Source: Marinilabiliaceae bacterium
GTDB lineage: Bacteria; Bacteroidota; Bacteroidia; Bacteroidales; Marinilabiliaceae
DNA length: 64,000 nucleotides
Assembly: GCA_016933045.1 (NCBI GenBank)
Contig: JAFGBR010000035.1
Coordinates: 1-64,000, forward strand
Direction of reading: 5' to 3'
A model generated the notes under the pieces. The model had not been told where the DNA came from. It saw only the letters and a program-made list of their open reading frames with translations, and made no database searches. The position numbers were made by a program, and so were the translations under genes. Shown one piece after another: positions 1-8,714 of this stretch; position 1 is the first letter of the stretch; every line of letters starts with the position of its first letter.

Positions 1-823
1 CTATGTGGTTATTGTTTTTTGAGATTACTTTAATTAAATGCCAAATTAGAATTGGTGTTATTAAAATAAAAGTCCAGTGTGTCATTGATTTGTATGTTAT
101 GTAAGTGAATGTAATTAATGCCAAAAATCCAAGAGTGATAAGGCAAGTTTGGTATATTATACCAAATTTTTTTCCTAAAAGAACAATCAGACTTCTTTTG
201 TTTGCAAGTTTATCGGTTTCAAAGTCTCTGATGTTGTTTAAATTTAGGACGCCAACGCTAAAAAAACCGGTAAATATGCATGGAAGTATAGTGTTTATTT
301 CGAAAGATTTGCTGTGTAAATAATAAGTTCCTCCCGTGCCAACGATGCCAAAAAATAGAAATACAAAAAAGTCGCCCCAGCCTTTATAACCATAAGGATT
401 TTTTCCCATTGTGTAGTTTATGGCAGCAACAATAGCTCCTATTCCTATTATTAAAAACAGAATGCTTGTGGTTGAAATGAATTGAGGAATTGATATGTAA
501 ATAAGATATATGCCAGAAAATAAGGCAAGAAATGAGAGTGTTATAATCATGCCGATCATTTCTTGTTTTGTTATTTTGCCACTCTGAACCATCCTTTCAG
601 GTCCTAATCTTTTTTTATCGGCACCTGAAACAGCATCTCCATAATCATTAGCAACATTCGATAATATTTGAAGAAATAGTGTTGTGATACTTGCCCATAT
701 TAAAGTATTAGAGTTAAAGTAACCTTTTATATAAGCAGTTGTCGATCCGGTAATAATTGTACTTAATGCCAGAGGAAGTGTTCTTAAGCGAAACGAGTGA
801 ATCCAATCTTGGACTTGTGCCAT
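1..823 (-). CDS. menA: 1,4-dihydroxy-2-naphthoate polyprenyltransferase, 3' end cut by window
   Basis: Membrane prenyltransferase that joins a polyprenyl chain to dihydroxynaphthoate in menaquinone synthesis. The reading frame, translated by eye from the minus strand, starts MAQVQDWIHSFRLRTLPLA, typical of MenA, and continues open to the left edge, so the C-terminus is missing. The first Asp-rich prenyl-diphosphate motif of the UbiA superfamily is visible as NVANDYGDAVSGADK near residue 55-70, and the second as NNIRDFETDK near residue 190-200. Several hydrophobic segments lie between and after them, as expected for an integral membrane protein. The start ATG at 823 is the only good start and is followed directly by the family's N-terminus. 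The gene diverges from the SprB-repeat gene. The downstream neighbour is not visible. Family assignment is firm; polyprenyl chain length cannot be read. Confidence 0.9.
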   Translation of the reverse strand, partial: MAQVQDWIHSFRLRTLPLALSTIITGSTTAYIKGYFNSNTLIWASITTLFLQILSNVANDYGDAVSGADKKRLGPERMVQSGKITKQEMIGMIITLSFLALFSGIYLIYISIPQFISTTSILFLIIGIGAIVAAINYTMGKNPYGYKGWGDFFVFLFFGIVGTGGTYYLHSKSFEINTILPCIFTGFFSVGVLNLNNIRDFETDKLANKRSLIVLLGKKFGIIYQTCLITLGFLALITFTYITYKSMTHWTFILITPILIWHLIKVISKNNNHI

Positions 824-932
824 TTTTTTATTGTAAAAATAGCGAAATAGCTTTAGAATTGAATTATTCTTTTTGTATTTGAGTGAGCTGTCTTTTGAAT
901 GCTTTTACACTAAACTATAAATTTATTTGACT

Positions 933-949
933 AACGAAACATTTTCGTT
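933..949. promoter_or_regulatory. Operator-like palindrome between menA and the surface protein gene
   Basis: A perfect inverted repeat, AACGAAA, CAT, TTTCGTT, lies 41 bases before the ATG at 991 and about 110 bases before the menA start. The symmetric 7-base arms with a 3-base centre look like a dimeric regulator site or a small hairpin in the leader. The repeat is flanked on both sides by GACTA/TGACTA words. No regulator is suggested by the neighbours, so the function is inference. Confidence 0.35.
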
Positions 950-990
950 GACTACCGAGTATAAATGCTTAAAAATATTTGGAGGTGGAT

Positions 991-3834
991 ATGAGAAAAG
1001 GATACTTTATTTTTATAAAAAAGACTGCATTACTATTTGTGTTTTGTTTTTTTCTGCAGAATGTAATAAGTGGTCAAAGTCGGATTATTTCCGTTTCTGA
1101 AGAAACAAACGATGTTGAATGTCGTTGTAGCGAAAATTGTTTTTCGAGTGAAATTATTGATGAATTGGTTAATGAATTATGTTTAACCCGAACTATCCAA
1201 GTAACAGCTAATAATTGTAAGTATGCACTTTCGCATTTAATTATTGAGGTGCCATGCGGAATAATTGCCGATGCGAATAATTCAAATAACTGGGAACTGA
1301 AGTTGAACTCGAAAGATCCGAAATCGGGAATTTGGGGGTTGAAAGTTGATGATATTGAAGGTTTTGGCGATGGGGGGATAAGAGATTCGTTTACTGTTAC
1401 ATATACTGTTTGTGCGAGTAATGTGGATTGTTTTGAAGAGTTGAGATCGGAACCATTTGTTGTTGCTTATAAGGCATCTGTTTGTTTGTATGTTGATACA
1501 TTAAAGGGCATGCAAGAAGAAAAATTACCTCTCTTAGCTGAGATTTCTGCAAATAATATATTATGTAACGGTACTTTAAGTGGATCTGTTTCTGTAGATG
1601 TATTACAGGGAACTGAACCTTATTCGTTTTTATGGAATACCGGCGATACAACACAAGTCATTAATCAATTAGCGGCAGGTTTGTATTCTGTTATTATAAC
1701 TGATTTTTCTGGTCAAACAATAGAGTTGTCGTCAGAGGTATTGCAACCCGAAAAAATTATTGTTTCGGGATTAGTGACTAAAACAAGTTGTAGCACTAAT
1801 AATGGTAGTATTGCATTATCAGTTTCGGGAGGTGTTGAACCATATACTGTTTTGTGGTGTGATGGAAAAACTTCATATAATAGAGAGGGATTAGGGATTG
1901 GGGATTACCGTGTTACTGTAACTGATGCAAATGGATGTGTTGTTACTAATGGTTTTAAAGTGAGTCAGGCATCAAATATTTTTGTTACTATTTCATCAAA
2001 GGAACTGGAGTGTTTTCAAGATGGTCAAGGTGAATTGATAACAACAGTTGGAGGAGGTGTTGGCACTTATTCATATGAATGGTCTACCGGAGATACAACC
2101 GCTAATTTGTATAACTTAACAGAGGGAAGATATCAAATAACAGTAACAGATGAAGAAGGCTGTAATGCAACTCGCAGTGGCAGCGTTTCGGTTAAAAATA
2201 TTGTTGCAGCAGTATCTGCTAAATCTCCGGCTTGTAGTGGTGGAGATGACGGCAGTGCTACCTTAGTTATTAATAATGGTACTGCACCTTATGATATTCT
2301 TTGGAGTAATGGAGATACTTCTGTTGTTGCAGAAAACTTATCGTCGGGGACATATAATGTTAGCATCCGTGATGTTAATGGTTGTGAATTTTCGAGGGTT
2401 GTTTTAATTACAGAACCTGATCCGGTAAATATTAGTACTCAAATTATAAAAACAGATTGTTCTTCTGATAGCAGTGGTGCATATTTGGTTTTGGCGGGAA
2501 GTGGAGGTCAGGAACCTTATAGGTTTTTCGAAAATAATAATGAAATAAATGATACTATTTTTATTGAAGTTAATGGAATTCGATTAATAACAATTGAAGA
2601 TGCTAATAATTGTTCATCAACACATGAAATAAATGTTGTTATACCTGAACAGACTATATATGTATCTGCAATTGTAACTCAACCTTCGTGTTATAATAAT
2701 AAAGGTTCGATAATGTTATCAGTTAAAAACGGAACTGAACCCTACGAAACACTCTGGGATGATGGTTTTGTTGGTTTGAAGAGAGACGAAGTTGAAGCAG
2801 GCGATTATGCTGTTACTGTTACTGATGCATCGGGATGTATTGCTACGACTACATTTGTTATTAATAAACAGGACTTACCCGAAGTGAATATTACTTCGTA
2901 TGAACAACCTTATTGTAACAGTGATGGTAATATTATTATAGCTTCGACATATAACGTGTCGCAAGTAATATGGGATATTATGTCGGAAAATGGAGAGTGG
3001 TATATCGAAGATACCAATGGTGTTTCATTGTTTTATCATGCGGGAATTGGTAATGCAACTATTATAATACAAGGAATTAGTGATAATGGTTGTGTTGATA
3101 CTGATACTATTATTGTGTCGTGTAATAATAAATATGAAGATGCAAATGAAGAAGATGATAGCGTTAATATTGATTATTGTGATTTTTTAAAAAGTTTTAG
3201 CGTAAAGAGCATAACAAATACGGGAATTGAAAATGGTTGTTTGTTTTATAAAATGGTAGTGTTTACTGATGGGCAAAGCGAGCATGATTTGTCGCACATG
3301 GTTGTTGGTGTGAAAAATGGGTGGATTGATAAGGCAGTAAACTCTGAAAATTGGCAAATTGATATGAATGGTACAGATCCTAAATCGGGAGTATATGGGT
3401 TTAAGATTGATGGTATTGAGGGATTTGGACAGGATGGGTACGAAGAGTTCTATGTTGATTTTACAGTTTGTTATAACGGAGAAGTACCTAGTGAAGTTAT
3501 CTTTCCAGTTATATTTAAGGCTGCAACTTGTTCGTTGATTGATACAATTATTTATAGGAGCGAAAATAATGAGCATTGTTTCGATGTGAAAGACTACCCA
3601 AATCCTTTTGATGATGACGCATATATTGAGTTTGATTGTTATAAAGATACACACGTTGATGTTACTGTTTATGACGCATGTGGTAGCAAGGTTGAAGTGT
3701 TATTCGATAGTGATGTACGTAAAGGGGATAGGTATAAGTGCCGTTTTAGTGGCAGACAATATAAAAATCAAGTGTTTTTTTACAGGATATCAACACCCGA
3801 AGAGACCCGGTGTGGTAAGATAATAAAAAGATAA
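991..3834 (+). CDS. Secreted multi-repeat (SprB-type) surface protein with type IX sorting tail
   Basis: Large exported protein of about 947 residues. The start at ATG 991 is chosen over a TTG at 979 because GGAGGTGG lies just before it and the signal peptide begins there (MRKGYFIFIKK, hydrophobic core, cut near SGQS). Six SprB-like units of about 70 residues run from about residue 187 to 629; each has a G-S/G start, a PY..LW or PY..EW core and an end like YxVTVTDxxGC. Flanking the array are two related domains, near residues 35-170 and 720-850, sharing DPKSG.(W/Y)G.K and IEGFG. The last 80 residues (YPNPF near 869, then FFYRIST, ending GKIIKR) form a type A type IX secretion sorting domain. 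It is probably delivered to the cell surface by the T9SS, where SprB repeats in gliding bacteria act as adhesins; ligand unknown. A terminator follows, so the gene appears monocistronic. Confidence 0.85.
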   Translation: MRKGYFIFIKKTALLFVFCFFLQNVISGQSRIISVSEETNDVECRCSENCFSSEIIDELVNELCLTRTIQVTANNCKYALSHLIIEVPCGIIADANNSNNWELKLNSKDPKSGIWGLKVDDIEGFGDGGIRDSFTVTYTVCASNVDCFEELRSEPFVVAYKASVCLYVDTLKGMQEEKLPLLAEISANNILCNGTLSGSVSVDVLQGTEPYSFLWNTGDTTQVINQLAAGLYSVIITDFSGQTIELSSEVLQPEKIIVSGLVTKTSCSTNNGSIALSVSGGVEPYTVLWCDGKTSYNREGLGIGDYRVTVTDANGCVVTNGFKVSQASNIFVTISSKELECFQDGQGELITTVGGGVGTYSYEWSTGDTTANLYNLTEGRYQITVTDEEGCNATRSGSVSVKNIVAAVSAKSPACSGGDDGSATLVINNGTAPYDILWSNGDTSVVAENLSSGTYNVSIRDVNGCEFSRVVLITEPDPVNISTQIIKTDCSSDSSGAYLVLAGSGGQEPYRFFENNNEINDTIFIEVNGIRLITIEDANNCSSTHEINVVIPEQTIYVSAIVTQPSCYNNKGSIMLSVKNGTEPYETLWDDGFVGLKRDEVEAGDYAVTVTDASGCIATTTFVINKQDLPEVNITSYEQPYCNSDGNIIIASTYNVSQVIWDIMSENGEWYIEDTNGVSLFYHAGIGNATIIIQGISDNGCVDTDTIIVSCNNKYEDANEEDDSVNIDYCDFLKSFSVKSITNTGIENGCLFYKMVVFTDGQSEHDLSHMVVGVKNGWIDKAVNSENWQIDMNGTDPKSGVYGFKIDGIEGFGQDGYEEFYVDFTVCYNGEVPSEVIFPVIFKAATCSLIDTIIYRSENNEHCFDVKDYPNPFDDDAYIEFDCYKDTHVDVTVYDACGSKVEVLFDSDVRKGDRYKCRFSGRQYKNQVFFYRISTPEETRCGKIIKR

Positions 3835-3856
3835 ATCTGTTTAGCTTTTAATATGA

Positions 3857-3899
3857 TAGCCTGGGTTTTATGTAGACTCAGGCTATTTTTTTGTTTTTT
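3857..3899 (+). terminator. Rho-independent terminator of the surface protein gene
   Basis: Stem TAGCCTGGGT (3857-3866) pairs with ACTCAGGCTA (3876-3885) with one G-T wobble and a 9-base loop, followed by a T-rich run. It sits 23 bases after the stop codon. Confidence 0.85.
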
Positions 3900-3986
3900 T
3901 AACATTTTAGAGGAAACTTTTTTAGAGTTTTTGTTGTTTATTTATTACAAATCTTTTCATAGATTGATTTGGGTTAGGGTTAGATG

Positions 3987-4020
3987 AAAAAGGTAGCTGC
4001 AAAGGTAGCTACCTTTTTTT
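3987..4020 (-). terminator. Hairpin with T-runs on both strands, 3' of the macro-domain gene
   Basis: AAAAAGGTAGCT (3987-3998) pairs perfectly with AGCTACCTTTTT (4007-4018) over an 8-base loop. The loop side can also fold on its own as AAAGGTAGCTACCTTT. T-runs occur on both strands after the stem, so it can end minus-strand transcripts from the macro-domain gene and catch read-through from the plus strand. Confidence 0.65.
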
Positions 4021-4077
4021 GAGTTTAGTCGAAATGTTAATAAATAGCAATAAATAAGTATATATTAGATATATCAG

Positions 4078-4614
4078 CTAATAATTTTTTAAAAAATCGC
4101 AATTATATTTTACTAGTATTTCGTTGTATAAAGCCAGATTTTCGTTGTCGAATAGTGCAAAAATAATTTGTTTTGGGTATTCATGTTTTTTAATAAAATC
4201 AATTGTAGTGTTAATAGCAATTGATGCTGCTTCTTTTTTGGGGTAACCATAAACACCGGTGCTTATGTTAGGAAAAGCAATTTTTCCGAATTTATTATCA
4301 AGGGCTATTGTTAGAGCAGACAAGTAGCAAGATTGTAAGAGATTAGCTTCGTTGTTGTACCCACCACTCCAAATTGGCCCAACAGTATGTATAACATATT
4401 TTGCAGGTAACATATATCCATTAGTTAGTTTTGCTTCACCTGTTTTGCAGCCTTTTAATAGTTTACATTCGTTAAGTAATTGATAACCGGCAGCTTTATG
4501 TATTGCACCGTCTACCCCACCACCGCCAAGTAATGACGAGTTAGCTGCATTTACAATGGCATCTGCTTTTATTTTTGTTATGTCGCCATGTAAAAGTTGG
4601 ATTTTATCAGTCAT
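4078..4614 (-). CDS. Macro-domain protein, probable O-acetyl-ADP-ribose / ADP-ribose hydrolase
   Basis: Single-domain macro protein of 178 residues, close to the YmdB / MacroD type that removes ADP-ribose or deacetylates O-acetyl-ADP-ribose in the cytoplasm. Visible motifs are GDITKIKADAIVNAANSSL at the N-terminus, the glycine-rich GGGGVDGAIHKAAG substrate loop, and the second phosphate loop ISTGVYGYPKKEAA. The start at ATG 4614 (MTDKIQLLHGDI) fits the family; an upstream in-frame TTG at 4665 would overlap the hairpin after pheT and is unlikely. It lies 84 bases downstream of pheT in the same direction, but the terminator between them suggests separate transcription. The family is clear; the exact substrate is not readable. 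Confidence 0.88.
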   Translation of the reverse strand: MTDKIQLLHGDITKIKADAIVNAANSSLLGGGGVDGAIHKAAGYQLLNECKLLKGCKTGEAKLTNGYMLPAKYVIHTVGPIWSGGYNNEANLLQSCYLSALTIALDNKFGKIAFPNISTGVYGYPKKEAASIAINTTIDFIKKHEYPKQIIFALFDNENLALYNEILVKYNCDFLKNY

Positions 4615-4629
4615 TGTATTATGTTTTTT

Positions 4630-4671
4630 GAGATAAAAAATAATGCAACCTGAACAAATTATCAAGTTGCA
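4630..4671 (-). terminator. Terminator of pheT (minus strand)
   Basis: On the minus strand TGCAACTTG (4671-4663) pairs with CAGGTTGCA (4652-4644) with one mismatch, and the next bases are T-rich. It lies just after the pheT stop codon and before the macro-domain start. Confidence 0.65.
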
Positions 4672-4697
4672 TTTATTATTTGAAATGGAAAATGTTT

Positions 4698-7151
4698 TTA
4701 TCTGAGTTGAGCTCCAATTTCTTCTTTAAAAGAAGACACCAATTTTTGCATTATTTTATCAATTTGCTTATCGTTTAATGTTTTTGTTTCATCTAAAAGA
4801 GTGAATGAAACAGCGTATGATTTTTTATCATTTCCAAGTTTCTCGCCTTCAAAGACATCAAAAAGTGATACGTTTTTTAATAGTTTTTTTTCAGTTTTAT
4901 AAGCTATATCTTTTATTTGCTTGAAAGATATTTGCTTATCTATTAATAAAGCTAAATCTCGTCTAACTTCAGGGTATTTTGGAATTTCGGTATAAATATT
5001 TTTTGTTTTAGCAGACTTTTTAATAACTGTATCCCAATTTATTTCACAATAAAAGAGAGGTTGATTAATGTCAAAATTTTTAAGTGTTTTATCTGATATT
5101 CTACCTATTGTTAAATATTCATTGTTGTTGTTATCAACATAAGCAATACAATCATTGAAAATATCATTAATAGATGATTCTTCGTTAAGTGAACTTAATT
5201 CAATACCTAATCTGATTAAAATATTTTCGGCATGAGTTTTTAAATGATAAAAGCTTGTTTTGTTTGTTGAGGTAATCCAGTTTGCATCAGTTTGATCTCC
5301 AGTAATGAACAGTCCGAGTTTTTGAATTTCCTGGTATCCTTCAGTGTGATTTTTTTTGTCTGCATCTTTAAAAAAGTAGCAGTTGCCAAATTCGAAAAAT
5401 TTCAGATTAGTGTTTCGTCTGTTTATGTTATGAATTATCGATTCCAAACCACCGAAAAGTAAAGTTTGTCGCAAGGCATTCAGGTCGTTGCTTAGTGGAT
5501 TTGAAAGAATAACAGTTTCCGATGCATTTATTTTGTTATGACCATCGAAGTATGCAGCTTTGGTAAGAGAGTTGCACATTATTTCCTGAAATCCGGCACC
5601 AATAAGTTGTTCTGAAATGATTCTTTTTAGTTTCTGATTGTCGGGTTTTTTTGAATATACAAGTGTTGAATGTACCTCTTCGGGCATTTCAATATTATTG
5701 TATCCATAAATACGAAGGATCTCTTCAATAACATCAACTTCGCGGGTTACATCAACTCTGTACGGTGGAACATGAACAGTAATTTGATCTTCGGTTTCAT
5801 TTTTTACTTTTATTTCTAATCCTGATAGGATTTTTTTTACCTGTTCTTTTTCAATTTTTTTACCAATTAAACGGTCAATATTTTTGTATCTGATGTTAAT
5901 TACAAAGTCTTTAATTGGTTCGGGATAAACATCTATAATGTCACTTGATATATTACCTCCGGCTACTTCTTTAATTAATAAAGCCGCTCTTTTAAGTGCA
6001 TAAACAGTAATGTTTGGGTCGGTTCCACGCTCAAAACGAAAACTGGCATCAGTACTTAAGATATGACGTTTAGCCGTTTTTCTAATGAATACAGGGTTGA
6101 AACAAGCACTTTCGAGGAATATTTTCTTTGTTGATGGTGATACCCCACTGTGTAATCCACCAAAAACACCGGCAATACACATGCCTTCTTTGCCGTTACA
6201 AATCATTAAATCTTGGTTGTCGAGTTCTCGTTCTTTTTCGTCAAGAGTGATAAACTTTGTTTTGCTTTCTAATGTTTTAACAATTATTTCGTTGCCTGTA
6301 ATCTGATTACCGTCGAAAGCATGAAGCGGTTGTCCAATTTCATGAAGAACAAAATTTGTAACATCAACCACGTTGTTTATTGGCGACATGCCAATGGCAC
6401 GTAATTTTTTTTGTAACCAGTCGGGTGAGTCTTTTACTTCGATTCCGCTAATTGTTAATCCACTATATCGAGGACATGCGATGGAGTTTTCAACGGAAAC
6501 AGAAACCAGAAAGTCTGTATTATCAACTTTAAAATCATCAACTGATGGTTTTAAAGCAGTAACATTTTTGCCTTGCTGATTTAAAAATGCTGCTAAATCT
6601 CGTGCAACTCCATAATGAGATGCACTGTCGATTCTGTTTGGTGTTAAATCGACCTCGAGAACAACATCGTTTTCAATGTTGAAATAATTTTTTGCTAAAG
6701 TACCGGCAGGAATATCATTTGGTAAAACCATAATGCCATCGTGCGATTTGCCAAGTCCAATTTCGTCCTCGGCACAAATCATACCTTCTGAGAGTTCACC
6801 TCTTATTTTTGATTTTTTAATGACAAAACTCTCATTTCCCGAATAAAGCGTTGTTCCAACAGTTGCAACCACAACTGTTTGGCCTGCATCAACGTTTGGC
6901 GCACCACAAACAATTGATAATACTTCACCGGTTCCAATATCGACAGTTGTTTTGCTCAATTTGTCAGCATTGGGGTGTTTTTCCCTAGTTAATACTTTTC
7001 CTATTACTAAGCCGTTAAGCCCACCTTTAATTGTTTGTATCTCGTCAATACTACCTACTTCAAGCCCGATAGACGTTAGTATTTCAGCAACTTTTTCGGG
7101 TGTGATGTCTAAATTAATATACTTTTTGAGCCAATTGTAAGATATATTCAT
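4698..7151 (-). CDS. pheT: Phenylalanine-tRNA ligase beta subunit
   Basis: Cytoplasmic beta subunit of the (alpha-beta)2 PheRS that charges tRNA-Phe. At 817 residues it has the full bacterial length. Domains in order: N-terminal B1 with embedded EMAP/tRNA-binding fold (residues about 40-155, VIGKVLTREKHPNADKLS and the conserved GMICAEDEIGL), B3/B4 editing domain (about 210-400), B5 (about 405-475, with DVIEEILRIYGYNNI), the catalytic-like core, and the C-terminal anticodon-binding FDX domain (YPEVRRDLALLID to VSFTLLD). The start ATG at 7151 begins MNISYNWLKKYINLDI as in relatives. The alpha subunit gene is not adjacent, which is usual in this phylum. A TATTTTTG box on the minus strand (7232-7225) may be its promoter. 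Confidence 0.97.
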   Translation of the reverse strand: MNISYNWLKKYINLDITPEKVAEILTSIGLEVGSIDEIQTIKGGLNGLVIGKVLTREKHPNADKLSKTTVDIGTGEVLSIVCGAPNVDAGQTVVVATVGTTLYSGNESFVIKKSKIRGELSEGMICAEDEIGLGKSHDGIMVLPNDIPAGTLAKNYFNIENDVVLEVDLTPNRIDSASHYGVARDLAAFLNQQGKNVTALKPSVDDFKVDNTDFLVSVSVENSIACPRYSGLTISGIEVKDSPDWLQKKLRAIGMSPINNVVDVTNFVLHEIGQPLHAFDGNQITGNEIIVKTLESKTKFITLDEKERELDNQDLMICNGKEGMCIAGVFGGLHSGVSPSTKKIFLESACFNPVFIRKTAKRHILSTDASFRFERGTDPNITVYALKRAALLIKEVAGGNISSDIIDVYPEPIKDFVINIRYKNIDRLIGKKIEKEQVKKILSGLEIKVKNETEDQITVHVPPYRVDVTREVDVIEEILRIYGYNNIEMPEEVHSTLVYSKKPDNQKLKRIISEQLIGAGFQEIMCNSLTKAAYFDGHNKINASETVILSNPLSNDLNALRQTLLFGGLESIIHNINRRNTNLKFFEFGNCYFFKDADKKNHTEGYQEIQKLGLFITGDQTDANWITSTNKTSFYHLKTHAENILIRLGIELSSLNEESSINDIFNDCIAYVDNNNNEYLTIGRISDKTLKNFDINQPLFYCEINWDTVIKKSAKTKNIYTEIPKYPEVRRDLALLIDKQISFKQIKDIAYKTEKKLLKNVSLFDVFEGEKLGNDKKSYAVSFTLLDETKTLNDKQIDKIMQKLVSSFKEEIGAQLR

Positions 7152-7315
7152 TGTTTATAAGTTGAATGTCAATAAAAAAATATGACTGAAAATGATTTCA
7201 GAGTTATTAAAAAAAAAATGATCACAAAAATACTATTTTTGAAAGGTAATAGGTAATTTATTGGCATGAAATTAAGTGTTTGAATTAAACTGTGGTGTTT
7301 GTGCTGTTTTATTCT

Positions 7316-7346
7316 TTTGCCCCTTAATGGCTTATTTATATATTTG
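7316..7346 (+). promoter_or_regulatory. Bacteroidota-type promoter of surE
   Basis: TTTG at 7316-7319, a 19-base spacer, then TATATTTG at 7339-7346 match the phylum's -33/-7 consensus (TTTG and TAnnTTTG). Transcription would start near 7352, giving a leader of about 13 bases before the ATG at 7366. Confidence 0.6.
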
Positions 7347-7365
7347 ATGGTTATAAAAATAAAAA

Positions 7366-8157
7366 ATGATGGTTGATAATAAACGTCCTTTAATATTAGT
7401 TACCAATGATGATGGTGTTCATGCTGGAGGTATTAATAGTTTAATAGAAATGGTTCGTCCTTATGGCGATGTTGTTGTAGTTGCACCTAATCAGTCACAT
7501 TCGGGAATGTCGCATGCGATAACAGTTAAGACTCCTTTATATATAAATAAGATTAAAGAGGAGGACGGTTTGAATATATACAAAATCAATGGAACACCTG
7601 TTGATTGTGTAAAGCTTGCTATTAATAAGATACTTGATCGAATGCCCGATATTTGTGTTTCGGGTATTAATCATGGTAGTAACAGTTCTGTAAGTGCCCA
7701 TTATAGCGGAACAGTTGGGGCTGCACGTGAGGGTACAATTAATGGTATTTCCTCGATTGCTTTTTCGTTACTTTCGTACGATTCGGGAGCTGATTTTTCA
7801 TCTTGTGTTGAGGTTTTTTTGCCAATATTTAAAGGGGTTTTGGAACATGCATTACCAGAGGGTATTTTATTAAATGTTAACGCGCCCTATATTAAAGGGT
7901 TAAAAGGAGCAAGGGTTTGTAGGATGGCTCGTGGTAAATGGGTTGAAGAGTTTATAGAACATGAGGATCCCCGTCATCGAAAATATTTTTGGTTAACAGG
8001 TCATTTCGAGAATTTTGAGTTGGATGCATCTGATACTGATGAATATGTTCTAAATAACGGGTATGTATCTGTGGTTCCTCTGAAAACTGATGTTACTGAT
8101 CATGATAGTATTGAGTTGTTTAAGGCATTCAATTATGAAACTAGCATTATTCATTAA
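7366..8157 (+). CDS. surE: 5'/3'-nucleotidase SurE
   Basis: Metal-dependent nucleoside monophosphate phosphatase of 263 residues acting in the cytoplasm. The N-terminal LVTNDDGVHAGGINSL carries the paired metal-binding Asp residues; APNQSHSGMSHAITV holds the conserved Ser/Asn metal ligands, and GTPVDCV and SGINHGSN are further family motifs. It starts with two consecutive ATG codons (7366, 7369); either may be used. It is the first gene of a plus-strand run with the small membrane protein and lpxB, an order I recall from other Bacteroidota, and it has its own strong promoter. The divergent neighbour is pheT. Confidence 0.95.
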   Translation: MMVDNKRPLILVTNDDGVHAGGINSLIEMVRPYGDVVVVAPNQSHSGMSHAITVKTPLYINKIKEEDGLNIYKINGTPVDCVKLAINKILDRMPDICVSGINHGSNSSVSAHYSGTVGAAREGTINGISSIAFSLLSYDSGADFSSCVEVFLPIFKGVLEHALPEGILLNVNAPYIKGLKGARVCRMARGKWVEEFIEHEDPRHRKYFWLTGHFENFELDASDTDEYVLNNGYVSVVPLKTDVTDHDSIELFKAFNYETSIIH

Positions 8158-8254
8158 TAACATATAAAGATTAATAGATGATTGCATAGTAATAATTTGT
8201 AATTCGGGGTTGCCAGTTTAATTGGAAGATATGACCTATAAAATATATTAACAG

Positions 8255-8581
8255 ATGAGAATTTGCAGGTGTAATAAATTGATATTTGGTGTTGTAGTTG
8301 GTTTAGTTTTACCCATATTAACAAGCTATTTGTTTTATGTTTTTTCGTATAAGGGTGATAAAAGTATATACTGTTATTTTGATTTTTTGATGAACATGAG
8401 AGATGTTGGTTCTGTTATGAGTATTAGCTTGCTTGGTAAGTTATTTAGTATTAGTGTATTGCCAAATCTCGCCCTGTTTATGATGGTTATAACTTACGAA
8501 AAATTATTAATAGCAAGGGGCTTGGTAATTGCTACTTTTTGTTGGTTAGTATTTGTTTTGGCTGTTCGATTTCTTTTATAA
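8255..8581 (+). CDS. Small membrane protein between surE and lpxB, function unknown
   Basis: A 108-residue protein with about three hydrophobic segments: residues 8-30 (LIFGVVVGLVLPILTSYLF), about 55-78 (SISLLGKLFSISVLPNLALFM) and about 88-107. No catalytic motif is seen. Its place between surE and lpxB matches the arrangement in related genomes, where a short conserved membrane protein occupies this slot. This hints at a link to lipid A or envelope work, but that is inference from position. The start ATG at 8255 lies 97 bases after surE. Coding is supported by a clean open frame with a typical membrane-protein pattern and by conserved context. Confidence 0.7.
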   Translation: MRICRCNKLIFGVVVGLVLPILTSYLFYVFSYKGDKSIYCYFDFLMNMRDVGSVMSISLLGKLFSISVLPNLALFMMVITYEKLLIARGLVIATFCWLVFVLAVRFLL

Positions 8582-8714
8582 AAAATTAAACCACTAAATT
8601 TGAAAACAACATATTAATAAATGAATTTAACATGGTTTGTTAATTACAAACATGGATTAAAATGTAGTTTATGTAAGTTTTATTTGACCATTAAAAAAAT
8701 CAAAATATATACAA

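Noticed and set aside
105-323. Plus-strand open frame of 72 codons
   Set aside because: It lies antisense within menA, whose minus-strand frame has clear family motifs.
1549-2878. Regular repeats suggesting a CRISPR or DNA satellite
   Set aside because: The periodicity is at protein level (about 70-residue SprB units); DNA copies are diverged and lack spacers.
3187-3654. Minus-strand frame of 155 codons
   Set aside because: Antisense to the repeat-rich surface protein, which has a continuous frame with recognisable domains.
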